Assembly (NCBI GenBank): GCA_025666215.1
Contig: CP102593.1
Coordinates: 2,927,001-2,991,000 of the forward strand
Direction: 5' to 3'
DNA length: 64,000 nucleotides
From: Xanthomonas campestris pv. phormiicola
GTDB taxonomy: Bacteria > Pseudomonadota > Gammaproteobacteria > Xanthomonadales > Xanthomonadaceae
Positions 8,231 to 16,518 of the stretch are shown here, piece after piece. Positions within the stretch are counted from its first letter, which is position 1. Each line of letters begins with the position of its first letter. Made by a program: the position numbers and the translations under genes. Under the pieces are notes generated by a model. That model ran no database searches. It had not been told where the DNA came from and saw only the letters and a program-made list of their open reading frames with translations.

Positions 8231-8628
8231 GCCCGTTCGACCACATCGGCCTGCGCTGCGTCGACCTGCAGCGCAGCCTCGGCTTCTACCGCGCCGCACT
8301 GGCCACGCTCGGGCTGGACATCGTGATGGAGGTGAGCGCAGAACAGAGCGGCGATCGCCGCCACATCGGCTTCGGCCGCGACGGCAAGCCCAGCGTCTGG
8401 CTGACCGATGGCGCCGCCGGCGCCGGCGGCCAGCTGCATCTGGCCTTCGTCGCCGCCGACCGCGCCCAGGTGGATGCCTTCCATCGCGCCGGGCTGGCCG
8501 CCGGCGGTCGCGACAACGGCGCCCCAGGCCTGCGTCCGCACTACCACCCCAACTACTACGGCGCCTTCCTGCTGGATCCGGATGGACACAACCTCGAAGC
8601 CGTCTGCCAGCGGCCGGCGAGCGCCTGA
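8227..8628 (+). CDS. VOC (glyoxalase/bleomycin-resistance) family protein
   Basis: A 133-residue single vicinal-oxygen-chelate module: SPFDHIGLRCVDLQRSLGFY at the start, GQLHLAFVAADRAQVDAFH in the middle, and HYHPNYYGAFLLDPDGHNLEAVC at the end, with the His and Glu residues of the metal site. It starts at GTG 8227, overlapping the stop of the hydratase by three bases, so the two are co-translated. Members include glyoxalases, epimerases and dioxygenases; the substrate here is unknown, but co-expression suggests a role in acyl-CoA or aldehyde metabolism. Confidence 0.85.
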   Translation: MSPFDHIGLRCVDLQRSLGFYRAALATLGLDIVMEVSAEQSGDRRHIGFGRDGKPSVWLTDGAAGAGGQLHLAFVAADRAQVDAFHRAGLAAGGRDNGAPGLRPHYHPNYYGAFLLDPDGHNLEAVCQRPASA

Positions 8629-8805
8629 GCGGCGCCCTGTGCCGGCGTTCGCAGGTCGCGCGGGCTGTGGCTTGCGCCGCTCGGCAACGGCAAGCAGCCG
8701 TTCACTCCAAGGAATGCATGTGACCGCCAATTCGCCGTTTCCGCCCCGCCCCGCGCGGCACATTCCGTCCGCGTGCGTGCGCGCGCCGCGCTGCAGGCAA
8801 CGCCG

Positions 8806-9699
8806 ATGAGCGACTTCGTCCGCCTGGTGGAAGTCGGGCCGCGCGACGGCCTGCAGAACGAGAAGGCCTGGGTCGCCACCGCCGACAAGATCGAGCTGAT
8901 CGCGCAGCTGTCGCGCACCGGCCTGCGCAGCATCGAGGCGACCAGTTTCGTCAGTCCCAAATGGGTGCCGCAGCTGGCCGACGCGGCCGAGGTCTACGCC
9001 GGCATCGTACCGGCGCCCGGGGTGGACTACCCGGTGCTGGTGCCGAACCTGCAGGGTTACGAGCGCGCCGCGGCGGTCGGCGTGCGCGAGGTCGCGGTGT
9101 TCACCGCCGCTTCGGAAAGCTTCAACCGCACCAACACCAATGCCGGCATCGACGAATCGTTGGCGCGCTTCGCGCAGGTGCTGGCGCGCGCGGCCGCCGA
9201 CGGGGTCAAGGTGCGCGGCTACGTCTCCACCGTGCTCGGCTGCCCCTACCAGGGCGCCGTGCCGCTGGCCGACGTGGTGCGGGTGGCGCGGCAGCTGCAC
9301 GCGATGGGCTGCTACGAGATCTCGCTGGGCGACACCATCGGCGTCGGCACCCCGGGCAAGGCGCGGGCGATGCTGCGCGCGGTCGCCGCCGAGGTGCCGA
9401 TGGCGGCGCTGGCGGTGCATTTCCACGACACCTACGGCCAGGCCCTGGCCAATATCGCCGCGTGCCTGGAGCAAGGCGTGCGCGTGGTCGATGCGGCGGT
9501 GTCCGGCGCCGGCGGCTGCCCGTACGCCAGGGGCGCCAGCGGCAACGTGGCCAGCGAGGATGTGGTCTACCTGCTGCACGGCAACGGCGTGACCACCGGC
9601 ATCGACCTGCAGGCGCTGGCCGCGACTGGGCGCTGGCTGGCGCAGAGACTCGGCAGGCCGACCGGCAGCAAGGTCGGCCAGGCGTTGGCGACAGCGTAA
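8806..9699 (+). CDS. liuE: Hydroxymethylglutaryl-CoA lyase
   Basis: A 297-residue TIM-barrel enzyme that splits HMG-CoA into acetoacetate and acetyl-CoA in leucine catabolism. EVGPRDGLQNE at the N-terminus carries the first metal ligand and catalytic Arg/Asp, AVHFHDTYGQALAN supplies the metal-binding histidines, and VSGAGGCPYARGASGN holds the active-site Cys loop. Start at ATG 8806 (MSDFVRLVEVG) fits the family; the upstream extension has no coding character. The gene lies 177 bases after the VOC gene on the same strand. Confidence 0.95.
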   Translation: MSDFVRLVEVGPRDGLQNEKAWVATADKIELIAQLSRTGLRSIEATSFVSPKWVPQLADAAEVYAGIVPAPGVDYPVLVPNLQGYERAAAVGVREVAVFTAASESFNRTNTNAGIDESLARFAQVLARAAADGVKVRGYVSTVLGCPYQGAVPLADVVRVARQLHAMGCYEISLGDTIGVGTPGKARAMLRAVAAEVPMAALAVHFHDTYGQALANIAACLEQGVRVVDAAVSGAGGCPYARGASGNVASEDVVYLLHGNGVTTGIDLQALAATGRWLAQRLGRPTGSKVGQALATA

Positions 9700-9977
9700 C
9701 CGCGGCCGACTCGCGCGCCGAGATCGGCGCACCGGCATGCCCAGCGATGCTGCGCCGGCAACGCCGTCCCGCGCCATTGCCGGGCGTGCAAGTCGAGGAC
9801 ATTCCAGGCCGGCTCGCACGGCACTGACGCGGACACGGGCGCCGACCGGCGGCGCATGTCCTCCTCGCGCGCACCGGCCGAACCGGGCGCGCCGTGGTTG
9901 ACGTACTCGTCGCCGTGCAGGCAGGCAGGCGCGGCGAACGCGAAGCAAGATGCGCCTGCCAGGCCTGCCAAGCGCAT
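9700..9977 (-). CDS. Doubtful small exported ORF antisense in the spacer
   Basis: Between liuE and the SDR gene, a minus-strand frame reads as an exported peptide: MRLAGLAGASCFAFAAPACL (ATG 9977), then GDEYVNHGAPGSAGAREED and PCEPAWNVLDLHARQ. The composition looks more protein-like than the other shadow frames here. The frame has no stop until 9567, running antisense into liuE, so the true 3' end is unclear and a broken gene is possible. No family is recognised and no Shine-Dalgarno is convincing. The end coordinate given is only the edge of liuE. Confidence 0.25.
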
Positions 9978-10056
9978 CCACGCGCTCGCCGCCGCCAGCC
10001 GGGCAGCGGCGGCGGAGAGTCGGCTAAAATGCGCGCTTTCCTGGGAGGGAGCACCC

Positions 10057-10827
10057 ATGCAGCTTGCCGATATCCGTGCGGTGGTCACCGGCGGCGTTTC
10101 CGGCCTCGGCCTGGCGGTCGCGCAGCGCATCGTCGCCGACGGCGGCAAGGTCACGCTGTTCGACCTCAACGACGACAAGGGCGCGGCCGCGGTCGCCGCG
10201 CTCGGCGCCGCGCAGGCGCGCTACTTCCGCACCGACGTCAGCGACGAGGCGCAGGTGGCATCGCAGCTGGGCGCGGCGCGCGAGTTCCTCGGCGGGCTCA
10301 ACGCCGCGATCAACTGCGCCGGCATCCTCGGCGCCGGCCGCGTGCTCGGCAAGGAGGCGCCGATGGCGCTGGCCACCTTCCAGGGCACGGTGCTGGTCAA
10401 CCTGGTCGGCAGCTTCAACGTCGCCAAGGCCGCCGCCGACCTGATGCAGCACAACGCGCCGGGCGAGGACGGCGAACGCGGCGCGATCGTCAACACCGCC
10501 AGCGTCGCCGCCTACGAAGGCCAGATCGGCCAGGCCGCGTACGCCGCCTCCAAGGGCGGCGTGGTGGCGATGACCTTGCCGATGGCGCGCGAACTGGCGC
10601 GCTTCGGCATCCGCGTCAACACCATCGCCCCGGGCATCTTCTGGACCCCGATGGTGGACGGCATGCCCGAGGCGGTGCAGCAGGCGCTGGCCGTCTCGAT
10701 CCCGTTCCCGCCGCGGCTCGGCCGCCCCGAGGAATTCGCCGACACGGTGATGTTCCTGCTGCGCAACCGCTATCTCAACGGCGAGGTCATTCGCCTCGAC
10801 GGCGCGGTGCGGTTGGCACCGAAGTAG
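10057..10827 (+). CDS. SDR-family 3-hydroxyacyl-CoA dehydrogenase (HSD10-like)
   Basis: A 256-residue short-chain dehydrogenase. The NAD site [10 protein letters not shown] lies at residues 11-20, the NCAGI motif in the middle, and the Ser-Tyr-Lys triad in [10 protein letters not shown] and AAYAASKGG. The C-terminus [15 protein letters not shown] is typical of type-2 3-hydroxyacyl-CoA dehydrogenases, which oxidise 2-methyl-3-hydroxybutyryl-CoA and related thioesters. The start is fixed by a strong GGGAGGGA Shine-Dalgarno seven bases before ATG 10057. Next to liu-type genes it fits branched-chain amino acid or fatty acid oxidation. Confidence 0.9.
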   Translation: MQLADIRAVVTGGVSGLGLAVAQRIVADGGKVTLFDLNDDKGAAAVAALGAAQARYFRTDVSDEAQVASQLGAAREFLGGLNAAINCAGILGAGRVLGKEAPMALATFQGTVLVNLVGSFNVAKAAADLMQHNAPGEDGERGAIVNTASVAAYEGQIGQAAYAASKGGVVAMTLPMARELARFGIRVNTIAPGIFWTPMVDGMPEAVQQALAVSIPFPPRLGRPEEFADTVMFLLRNRYLNGEVIRLDGAVRLAPK

Positions 10828-10829
10828 CC

Positions 10830-10935
10830 GGGAATGGAGAATCGGGAATGGGGAATCGCAAAGCGCTCCCCTCCTCCGGATAATCGCTTTCCCGCTTTTG
10901 ATTTTCCCATTCCCGATTCCCCATTCCCGACTCCC
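10830..10935. repeat. Inverted array of GGGAATG/GGGAATC heptads (copy A)
   Basis: Left arm 10830-10858 is a short run of GGGAATGG/GAATCG units; the right arm 10903-10935 is its reverse complement (ATTCCCGATTCCCCATTCC). The 44-base middle is unique. Transcripts would fold into a long hairpin. Related arrays occur at 16271-16396 and 17761-17957. It lies between the SDR gene and the EF-P-like gene and could end transcription of the former. Confidence 0.8.
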
Positions 10936-10942
10936 AGCCCCC

Positions 10943-11509
10943 ATGAAAGCCAACGAAATCAAGAAAGGCAACGTCGTCGAGTACAGCAACGGCGTCTATC
11001 AGATCCGCGACATCGAACGCAGCTCGCCGCAGGGCCGCGGCGGCAACGTGCGCTTCCGCTTCGTGATGTACAGCGTGCCGGGCGGCAACAAGCTCGACGC
11101 CAGCTTCGACGGCGACGACGACCTGCGCGAAGTCGAGCTGACCCGCCACCAGGCCACGTTCTCGTACAAGGACGGCGAGGCGTTCGTGTTCCTGGACGAC
11201 GAGGACTACACCCCGTACACGCTCGATGCCGACGTGATCGGCGACGACGCCGGCTACATCACCGAAGGCCTGAGCGGCATCTACGTGCAGGTCATCGACG
11301 ACCAGCCGGTGGCGGTGCAGCTGCCGCAAAGCGTGACCCTGGAAGTGATCGAAACCCCGCCGGAGCTGAAAGGCGGCACCGCGACCAAGCGGCCGAAGCC
11401 GGCCAGGCTCAATACCGGGCTGGAGATCATGGTGCCGGAGTACATCGGCAACGGCGAGCGCGTGCTGGTCAACACCACCACCGGCGAGTTCGCCGGTCGC
11501 GCGGACTGA
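10943..11509 (+). CDS. efpL: Elongation factor P-like protein (YeiP/EfpL)
   Basis: A 188-residue EF-P paralogue. The KOW-like N-terminal domain ([20 protein letters not shown]) is followed by an EF-P OB domain and the C-terminal segment [27 protein letters not shown]. The tip of the first domain reads SSPQGRGGN, with Arg instead of the modified Lys of EF-P, as in the YeiP branch. Such proteins help ribosomes through stalling motifs. ATG 10943 begins right after the right arm of repeat array A, so the ribosome site region is CCCAGCCCCC and poor. Confidence 0.93.
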   Translation: MKANEIKKGNVVEYSNGVYQIRDIERSSPQGRGGNVRFRFVMYSVPGGNKLDASFDGDDDLREVELTRHQATFSYKDGEAFVFLDDEDYTPYTLDADVIGDDAGYITEGLSGIYVQVIDDQPVAVQLPQSVTLEVIETPPELKGGTATKRPKPARLNTGLEIMVPEYIGNGERVLVNTTTGEFAGRAD

Positions 11510-11513
11510 GTCC

Positions 11514-11900
11514 GTGCGGACGCGCCGCTGCATGGCGTTGGCCGTGCTGTTGATCCTGCCGGGTTTGGCGGTGGCCGCTGCTGCCAGGCCTGCGGTCGCG
11601 GCGCCGGCCAAGGCCGGCTGCGCGATCCCGGCGGAGGTGGATCCCGAGCACCACGCCGGCTTCTGCGCGCTGCCGCAGGAGCTCCGCGCCTTCGTCGCGC
11701 GCCAGGACGTCTGCAACCACTTCGCCGGCGAGGAACCCTACGATGCCGCGCGCCGCCGCGAGCTGGACAAGGCGATGGCGAAGTACTGCGACGGCAACGA
11801 GGCGACCTGGGCCAGGCTACGGGCGCAGTATCGCCACGACCCGGTACGCGATGCCTGGTTGAACCGCTACGGCGAGGATGTCGGCCTCGATTTGCCGTAG
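11514..11900 (+). CDS. Small exported Cys-containing protein, unknown function
   Basis: A 128-residue protein with a signal peptide (MALAVLLILPGLAVAAAARP) and a mature domain of about 95 residues with four cysteines: KAGCAIPAE, HHAGFCALPQE, QDVCNHFAGEEPYD, MAKYCDGNE. GTG at 11514 is the upstream-most start; ATG 11532 (MALAV) would also give a full signal peptide. It begins five bases after the efpL stop. It resembles conserved uncharacterised periplasmic proteins with a C-x-HF-x-GE pattern; no function is known to me. Confidence 0.7.
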   Translation: MRTRRCMALAVLLILPGLAVAAAARPAVAAPAKAGCAIPAEVDPEHHAGFCALPQELRAFVARQDVCNHFAGEEPYDAARRRELDKAMAKYCDGNEATWARLRAQYRHDPVRDAWLNRYGEDVGLDLP

Positions 11901-12159
11901 CGGCGTTGACTAGTTTGGACAACGGACGCTGGCGACCTTGGGCCATCAAGCGCGACGAGCGAAGCTGCGAGCCCGATTCCTTCTCTCCTCGGGACCGCAG
12001 CCCCTTTTTCGGAGAAAGGTGCCCCGCAGGGGCGGACGAGATACAACAGCCAGTGAGGCGATTGCGCGTGCGCCGGACCCTCACCCCAGCCCCGCTCCCG
12101 ACGGGAGAGGGGCTGGTGCATCGCTCGCCAGGTCACGCTGTGGAGGCGCGCACCAGGTG

Positions 12160-12242
12160 TGTGGGATCTTGCAGTCGGGGCTGGAGCCCCTCCCACAGTG
12201 CACCCAATCAGCTCGCTGCAAGTCCTTGTGGGAGCGACTTCA
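12160..12242. repeat. REP-like palindromes, the second split by an insertion
   Basis: Two REP-like units lie side by side: one around 12173-12199 (CAGTCGGGGCTGGAGCCCC then TCCCACAG), and TGTGGGAGCGACTTCA at 12227-12242, whose other half (GTCGCGACGAACG) resumes at 12346 after the inserted element. The intact consensus is seen at 25961-25993. Confidence 0.7.
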
Positions 12243-12341
12243 GGGCACCTCTAATAACCCCAAAAAACTCGACTAAAACGCTCGCAAGTCATTGATGCGC
12301 ATAGTGCGAAATTTTTAGAATCGAGGTTATTAGAGGTGCCC
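12243..12341 (+). mobile_element. MITE-like element with 17-bp terminal inverted repeats (copy 1)
   Basis: A 99-bp non-coding element bounded by GGGCACCTCTAATAACC and its exact reverse complement. The interior is AT-richer than the surroundings and has no ORF. The flanking 4 bases TTCA occur on both sides (12239-12242 and 12342-12345) while the intact REP at 25961-25993 has them once, so this is a target-site duplication. Copy 2 at 35820-35917 is about 91-92% identical and lies in the opposite orientation. Being too short to encode a transposase, it must be moved in trans, if at all. The parental insertion sequence is not identified. Confidence 0.85.
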
Positions 12342-12358
12342 TTCAGTCGCGACGAACG
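12342..12358. repeat. Distal half of the REP interrupted by the MITE-like element
   Basis: TTCAGTCGCGACGAACG completes the REP unit started at 12227. Together with the duplicated TTCA it shows the insertion point within the REP. Confidence 0.75.
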
Positions 12359-12419
12359 AAGCGGTGCGCTGGCGGGCTTCGACCTTCGGCCTGCGGAAAT
12401 CGGACCACTTTCCGACGGA

Positions 12420-14384
12420 TCACTGCCCATCCGGAGGTTGCAGCAGCGACGGCGTACTCAACTGCAGTCCGCCGCTGTCGCGATTGAGATCGCGCAGCCG
12501 CGCGCCCAATGTCGCCAGATTCGTATCGATCTGCCGCAGTTCCGCACGCAGCGGCGGCGGCAGCAAGGCGTGCAGGCGCGCCTGCAGCGCAGCGCCGTCG
12601 CCGCGCAGCGCGTCGATCCGCGCTTGTCCCTGCTGCTGCAGCCAAGCGCGCTCCTGCGCCTGCGGCAATCCATAGCCGGGCTGGCCCTGCAGCAGCGTCG
12701 ACGGCTGGCTCAACAGGCCTTGCTGCGCCAGCACCGCGCGCACTGCCGCGGCGGCATCCTGAGTTTCGGCACCCGTCGCGTCAGCGGCCATCGCGGCGGC
12801 AGCCGCACCGACACCGGCATCGACGCCGAAGCCGGCCGTCTTCGCCGCAGGCAGATGCGCCCGGGCCAGATAGCGCCGCTTCAACGCATCGCGGCCGCGC
12901 TGCTCCTGGCGCCGGCGCGCGGCGTTCTCCAGCAGCAGCAGTGCGGCGCTCGCACGCAGGTCGCCACGCTGCAGCCAGGGCGCGCGCTGCGCCGCCGGCA
13001 GGTCCAGCCAGGTTTCCACGCTGCGCGCCGGCAGTGCCAGCTGCGCGCGCGCGACCGCGAACATCGCCGCGTAGTGCGCGCTCGCCGGCGCGAAGTAATA
13101 GCCCTGGCGTGAAGCGGCGTCGGCATCGTCCAGCACCGCGGTGTCGGCGATGCCGGCGCGGCCCAGGCGCCGCAGCAGGCCTGTCGGGCTGATCCCGGCC
13201 AGGCGCGCGCCGGCCAGCCGCGGCACGCCGTCGTGCAGCAGCTTGTAGGTTTCCACCGCGCAGTTGTTGCTGAGGAAGTAATAGCGCCCGTCGTAGCTCC
13301 AGTGCAGCTGCGCGGCGCGCTCGAGCAAGGCCGCGATCTCGTCCGCGGTCAGCCGCAGCGGAATCGACTGCAGGCCGCGCAGCTGCACCTGGGTATAGTC
13401 GTCCACCACCTGCCGCAGCGGCAGCACGAACAGCCGCGACGGATACGAACCGGTCAGGCCGCGCACGTTGGAGATCTGCACGTCGTCGACGAAGGCGCGG
13501 AACGACAGCACCTTGTGATACGCCAGGTCCAGGCGGCAGTCGGGACCGGGCGGACGCCCCGGCGCGCAGATCACCAGCCGCAGCATGCTGTGGCCCCAAT
13601 GGCTCATCGGCTGCGCGTTGCCCTCGGCCAGCAGGTAGTCCACCGCGTAGACCCGTGCCGGATCCAGTTGCAGCAGCGCCGCCTCGTCGGCCAGCGGATC
13701 CTGCAGATAGGCCAGGCCGGGGGCGCAGGCGCTCGCCGGGGGCGACCAGGCCAGGCGCTGCGCGAAATACCGTGCCAGCGCCGGGCGCCGGCAGGCGTAG
13801 TCCGGATCGAGCAGGAAGTGCTCCAGGTTGACCGCGACGAATTCCGCCGGCGACGCCAGTTCGTAGCGGTCCGGGCTGCGCTCGCTGAAGGCGTTGCGGT
13901 CCACGCGCAGGCCCAGCCGCATCGGGCTGACCTGCCAGCCGGCCAGATCCAGCAGGCGCGGATCGGACGACAGCCGGCCCGCCGCGGAACGGTCGTAGAA
14001 ATGCGCCAGTTCGTGCAGCAGCGCGGCGACCGCCGGACGCCTCGCCGGGTCGGCGTCGCCGTCGGCGGCACCGGCGGCAGGCGGCGCCAGCCACGCGCGC
14101 AGCAAGGCCTTGTTCAACAACAGGTGCCGCGCCTGCGCCCTGCCGTGCACCTGCTCGGGCAGGTCGTCACGCCATTGCAGGGTCAGCGGGACGGCGATCG
14201 CCGCGGCCCAGGCCGGCGGCAGCGTCGGCAGCGTCGCGTCGAGCAGGGCCTGGCTGGCCGCGCGTTCGGAAGCGCTCAATCCGCGCGCATCGACCCGCAA
14301 CTGCAAGGCCTGCGCGGGCATTGCGCAAGCCAGCCACAGCGGCGCCAGCCAGGCCAGCCGGCGCAGCGGCCGGCGCGGCGTCAC
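12420..14384 (-). CDS. Exported DUF4105 (Lnb N-terminal-like) protein with HELAH motif
   Basis: A 654-residue protein. Signal peptide (LAWLAPLWLACAMPAQA), then a zincin-like motif ALLHELAHFYDR around residue 125, and a DUF4105-type domain with SHWGHSMLRLVI and SNNCAVETYKLL. The last two His/Asn-Cys motifs recall permuted NlpC/P60 folds, so an envelope hydrolase is conceivable, but this is inference. The C-terminal third is Ala/Gln/Arg-rich and helical. It starts at GTG 14384, overlapping the stop of the DUF2388 gene by four bases, the same pairing seen in pseudomonads. Location: periplasm or outer membrane. Substrate unknown. Confidence 0.85.
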   Translation of the reverse strand: MTPRRPLRRLAWLAPLWLACAMPAQALQLRVDARGLSASERAASQALLDATLPTLPPAWAAAIAVPLTLQWRDDLPEQVHGRAQARHLLLNKALLRAWLAPPAAGAADGDADPARRPAVAALLHELAHFYDRSAAGRLSSDPRLLDLAGWQVSPMRLGLRVDRNAFSERSPDRYELASPAEFVAVNLEHFLLDPDYACRRPALARYFAQRLAWSPPASACAPGLAYLQDPLADEAALLQLDPARVYAVDYLLAEGNAQPMSHWGHSMLRLVICAPGRPPGPDCRLDLAYHKVLSFRAFVDDVQISNVRGLTGSYPSRLFVLPLRQVVDDYTQVQLRGLQSIPLRLTADEIAALLERAAQLHWSYDGRYYFLSNNCAVETYKLLHDGVPRLAGARLAGISPTGLLRRLGRAGIADTAVLDDADAASRQGYYFAPASAHYAAMFAVARAQLALPARSVETWLDLPAAQRAPWLQRGDLRASAALLLLENAARRRQEQRGRDALKRRYLARAHLPAAKTAGFGVDAGVGAAAAAMAADATGAETQDAAAAVRAVLAQQGLLSQPSTLLQGQPGYGLPQAQERAWLQQQGQARIDALRGDGAALQARLHALLPPPLRAELRQIDTNLATLGARLRDLNRDSGGLQLSTPSLLQPPDGQ

Positions 14385-14698
14385 AGCGCCAGGATGGCCT
14401 GCGCCAGTTGCAGGTCGCTGGCCTGCCGCGCCTGCGGGTTGCGCTCACGCAGCACGCGCAGCGCCGCTTCCAGCTGCACGCCGCGGAGGCGGCCGGCGCT
14501 GGCGACGAAGCCGGCCGCGTCGTCGCGCGCCTGCAAGACCAGCTTGTCGTTGCCGGAGCTGCTGTCCGAGGACGCCGAACTGCCGGCCGACCCGGCCGAG
14601 GCGGAACCGGCGGAACTGCCGGCGAAGCTGGATGCCTGCGCGAACGCGGGGACGGTCAGGATCAACAACAGGGCGCAGCGCGCGGTCACTCGGTTCAT
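14381..14698 (-). CDS. Small exported DUF2388-family protein
   Basis: A 105-residue protein: signal peptide to about AQA-SS, a low-complexity Ser/Ala/Gly linker (SSFAGSSAGSASAGSAG), and a conserved C-terminus DKLVLQARDDAAGFVASAG then RGVQLEAALRVLRER and ASDLQLAQAILAL. The C-terminal pattern matches DUF2388 proteins as I know them from Pseudomonas. Function unknown. Its TGA overlaps the GTG start of the DUF4105 gene, implying linked translation and a joint envelope role. Confidence 0.85.
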   Translation of the reverse strand: MNRVTARCALLLILTVPAFAQASSFAGSSAGSASAGSAGSSASSDSSSGNDKLVLQARDDAAGFVASAGRLRGVQLEAALRVLRERNPQARQASDLQLAQAILAL

Positions 14699-14815
14699 CG
14701 CATCGGTTCCAACGGGATCGGGAAAGAGAAGCGGCCGGGCCGCGTCGGCATAGCCTAGCCGGCCGCCGCCGCGAGCGCCAACCGCGGCGCCATGGCGCGC
14801 GCGGCGCGTGCGGCT

Positions 14816-16204
14816 CTAGGGATCGAACAGCTTGCCCGGATTGAGCAGCCCGGCCGGATCGAACACGCGCTTGACCGCGCGCATCAGCGCGATCTCCTCG
14901 GCGCTGCGGGTGCTGTCCAGGTACGGCTTCTTGACCAGGCCGATGCCGTGCTCGGCGGAGATGCTGCCGCCATGCTGCGCCAGCACCTGCGCCAGCAGCT
15001 TGGTGACCTGCTCGCAGGCGGCGATGAAGTCGGCGTCGGCGGTGGTGTCGGGCTTGAGCACGTTGATGTGCAGGTTGCCGTCGCCGATATGGCCGAACCA
15101 GACCACGTCGAATTGCGGATAGGCCTCGCCGAGCAGCGCCTGGGTCTGCGCCAGGAACGCCGGCATCGCCGAGATCCGCACCGACACGTCGTTCTTGTAC
15201 GGCTTGTAGCGCGCCACCGCCTCGGTGATGCCTTCGCGCAGGCGCCACAGCTGCGCCGCCTGCGCATCGCTCTGGCTGATCACCCCGTCCAGCACCCAGC
15301 CCTGCTCCATGCACGCCTCGAACGCGGCCAGCGCCGCGGCTTCCTGCGCCTCGTCGCCGCTGGCGTACTCGGTGACCACGTAGTACGGATAGACGCTGTC
15401 GAACGGCGCCTGCGCGCCGTGCGCCAGCACATGTTCCAGCGCGCGGTCGGTGAAGAATTCGAACGCTTCCAGTTGCAGGCGGCCGCGGAACGCAGCGAAC
15501 ACCTGCATCAGCACTTCGAACGACGGCAGCGCTAGCAGCATCACGTTGCTCGGCGGCGGCGGATCGGTCAGCCGCAGCGTGGCCTCCACGACGATGCCGA
15601 GCGTGCCTTCCGAGCCGATCAGCAGCTGGCGGAAATCGTAGCCGCTGGAGTTCTTGATCAGCCCGCGGTTGAGTTCGAGCAGCTCGCCGCTGCCGGTCAC
15701 CACCTTGAGCCCGGCGATCCACTCGCGGGTATTGCCGTAGCGGATCACGCGGATGCCGCCGGCATTGGTGGCGATGTTGCCGCCGATCGAACACGAGCCA
15801 CGCGCGGCGAAGTCCACCGGGTACACCAGCCCGTGCTCGCGCGCCGCGTTGTGCACCGCCTCCAGCGGCATGCCGGCCTGCACGGTGAGGGTGCGATCGA
15901 CCGCATCGAACGCCAGCGCCTTGTTCATCCGCTCCAGGCTCAGCACCAGTTCGCCGTGCGCGGCCACCGCGCCGCCGGACAGGCCGGTGCGGCCGCCGGA
16001 GGGCACCACCGCCACCGCGTGCTCGTTGGCCCAGCGCAGCACCGCCTGCACCTCGTCCACCGTCGCCGGCAACGCGATCGCCAGCGGCGCCGGCGTCCAG
16101 CGCCGGGTCCAGTCGCGACCGTAGTGCTCCAGGTCGGCGGGGTCGGTCTTCAGGCGCAGTCCGGGAACGGCGTGCGTCAGGGCGTCCAGGCGCGGGTCGG
16201 TCAT
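14816..16204 (-). CDS. FAD-linked D-2-hydroxyglutarate dehydrogenase-like oxidase
   Basis: A 462-residue flavoprotein of the GlcD/D-lactate dehydrogenase group. The FAD domain has VVPSGGRTGLSGGAV (about residues 65-79), GGNIATNAGGIRVIRYGN and IGSEGTLGIV; the C-terminal domain has WFGHIGDGNLHINVLKP with metal-binding His, and SAEHGIGLVKK. Start at ATG 16204 (MTDPRLDALT). It is transcribed away from serA across a 314-base spacer. SerA can reduce 2-oxoglutarate to D-2-hydroxyglutarate as a side reaction, and in Pseudomonas stutzeri a partner dehydrogenase reoxidises it, driving serine synthesis. The gene pair supports that reading here over glycolate or D-lactate oxidation. Confidence 0.85.
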   Translation of the reverse strand: MTDPRLDALTHAVPGLRLKTDPADLEHYGRDWTRRWTPAPLAIALPATVDEVQAVLRWANEHAVAVVPSGGRTGLSGGAVAAHGELVLSLERMNKALAFDAVDRTLTVQAGMPLEAVHNAAREHGLVYPVDFAARGSCSIGGNIATNAGGIRVIRYGNTREWIAGLKVVTGSGELLELNRGLIKNSSGYDFRQLLIGSEGTLGIVVEATLRLTDPPPPSNVMLLALPSFEVLMQVFAAFRGRLQLEAFEFFTDRALEHVLAHGAQAPFDSVYPYYVVTEYASGDEAQEAAALAAFEACMEQGWVLDGVISQSDAQAAQLWRLREGITEAVARYKPYKNDVSVRISAMPAFLAQTQALLGEAYPQFDVVWFGHIGDGNLHINVLKPDTTADADFIAACEQVTKLLAQVLAQHGGSISAEHGIGLVKKPYLDSTRSAEEIALMRAVKRVFDPAGLLNPGKLFDP

Positions 16205-16270
16205 GGGTCGGGATCGGGCGAAGGCAAGCATTCAAGCCTGCCAGCGTTGGGTAGCGGCGTCTAGGTGGTG

Positions 16271-16396
16271 CGGGACTCGGGACTCGGGACTGGGGACTGG
16301 GGACTCGGAAGAGCCGGGCCATCGGCATGAAGCGAGAGGGCAACGTCAGACCCAGGCTCTCTGCGAGTCCCGAGTCCCGAGTCCCGGGTCCCGAAC
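16271..16396. repeat. Inverted array of GGGACTC heptads (copy B)
   Basis: Left arm 16271-16312 repeats CGGGACT/GGGGACT units and ends GGAAGAGCC; right arm 16363-16396 repeats the complement (GAGTCCC). The 50-base middle is unique. It fills the divergent spacer between the dehydrogenase and serA, so it lies close to both promoters. Related to arrays at 10830-10935 and 17761-17957. Confidence 0.8.
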
Positions 16397-16518
16397 AGAT
16401 GCAACTGAAACCTTTGCCGGCGTTGCGTCTGCGCGCCCCCGGCATCCCATTGCGTCGCACCAAAACGCGGACGCATCTGGCATAGTGACCGACCCTTCCG
16501 CCTCGCCTCGCCGCCGCA

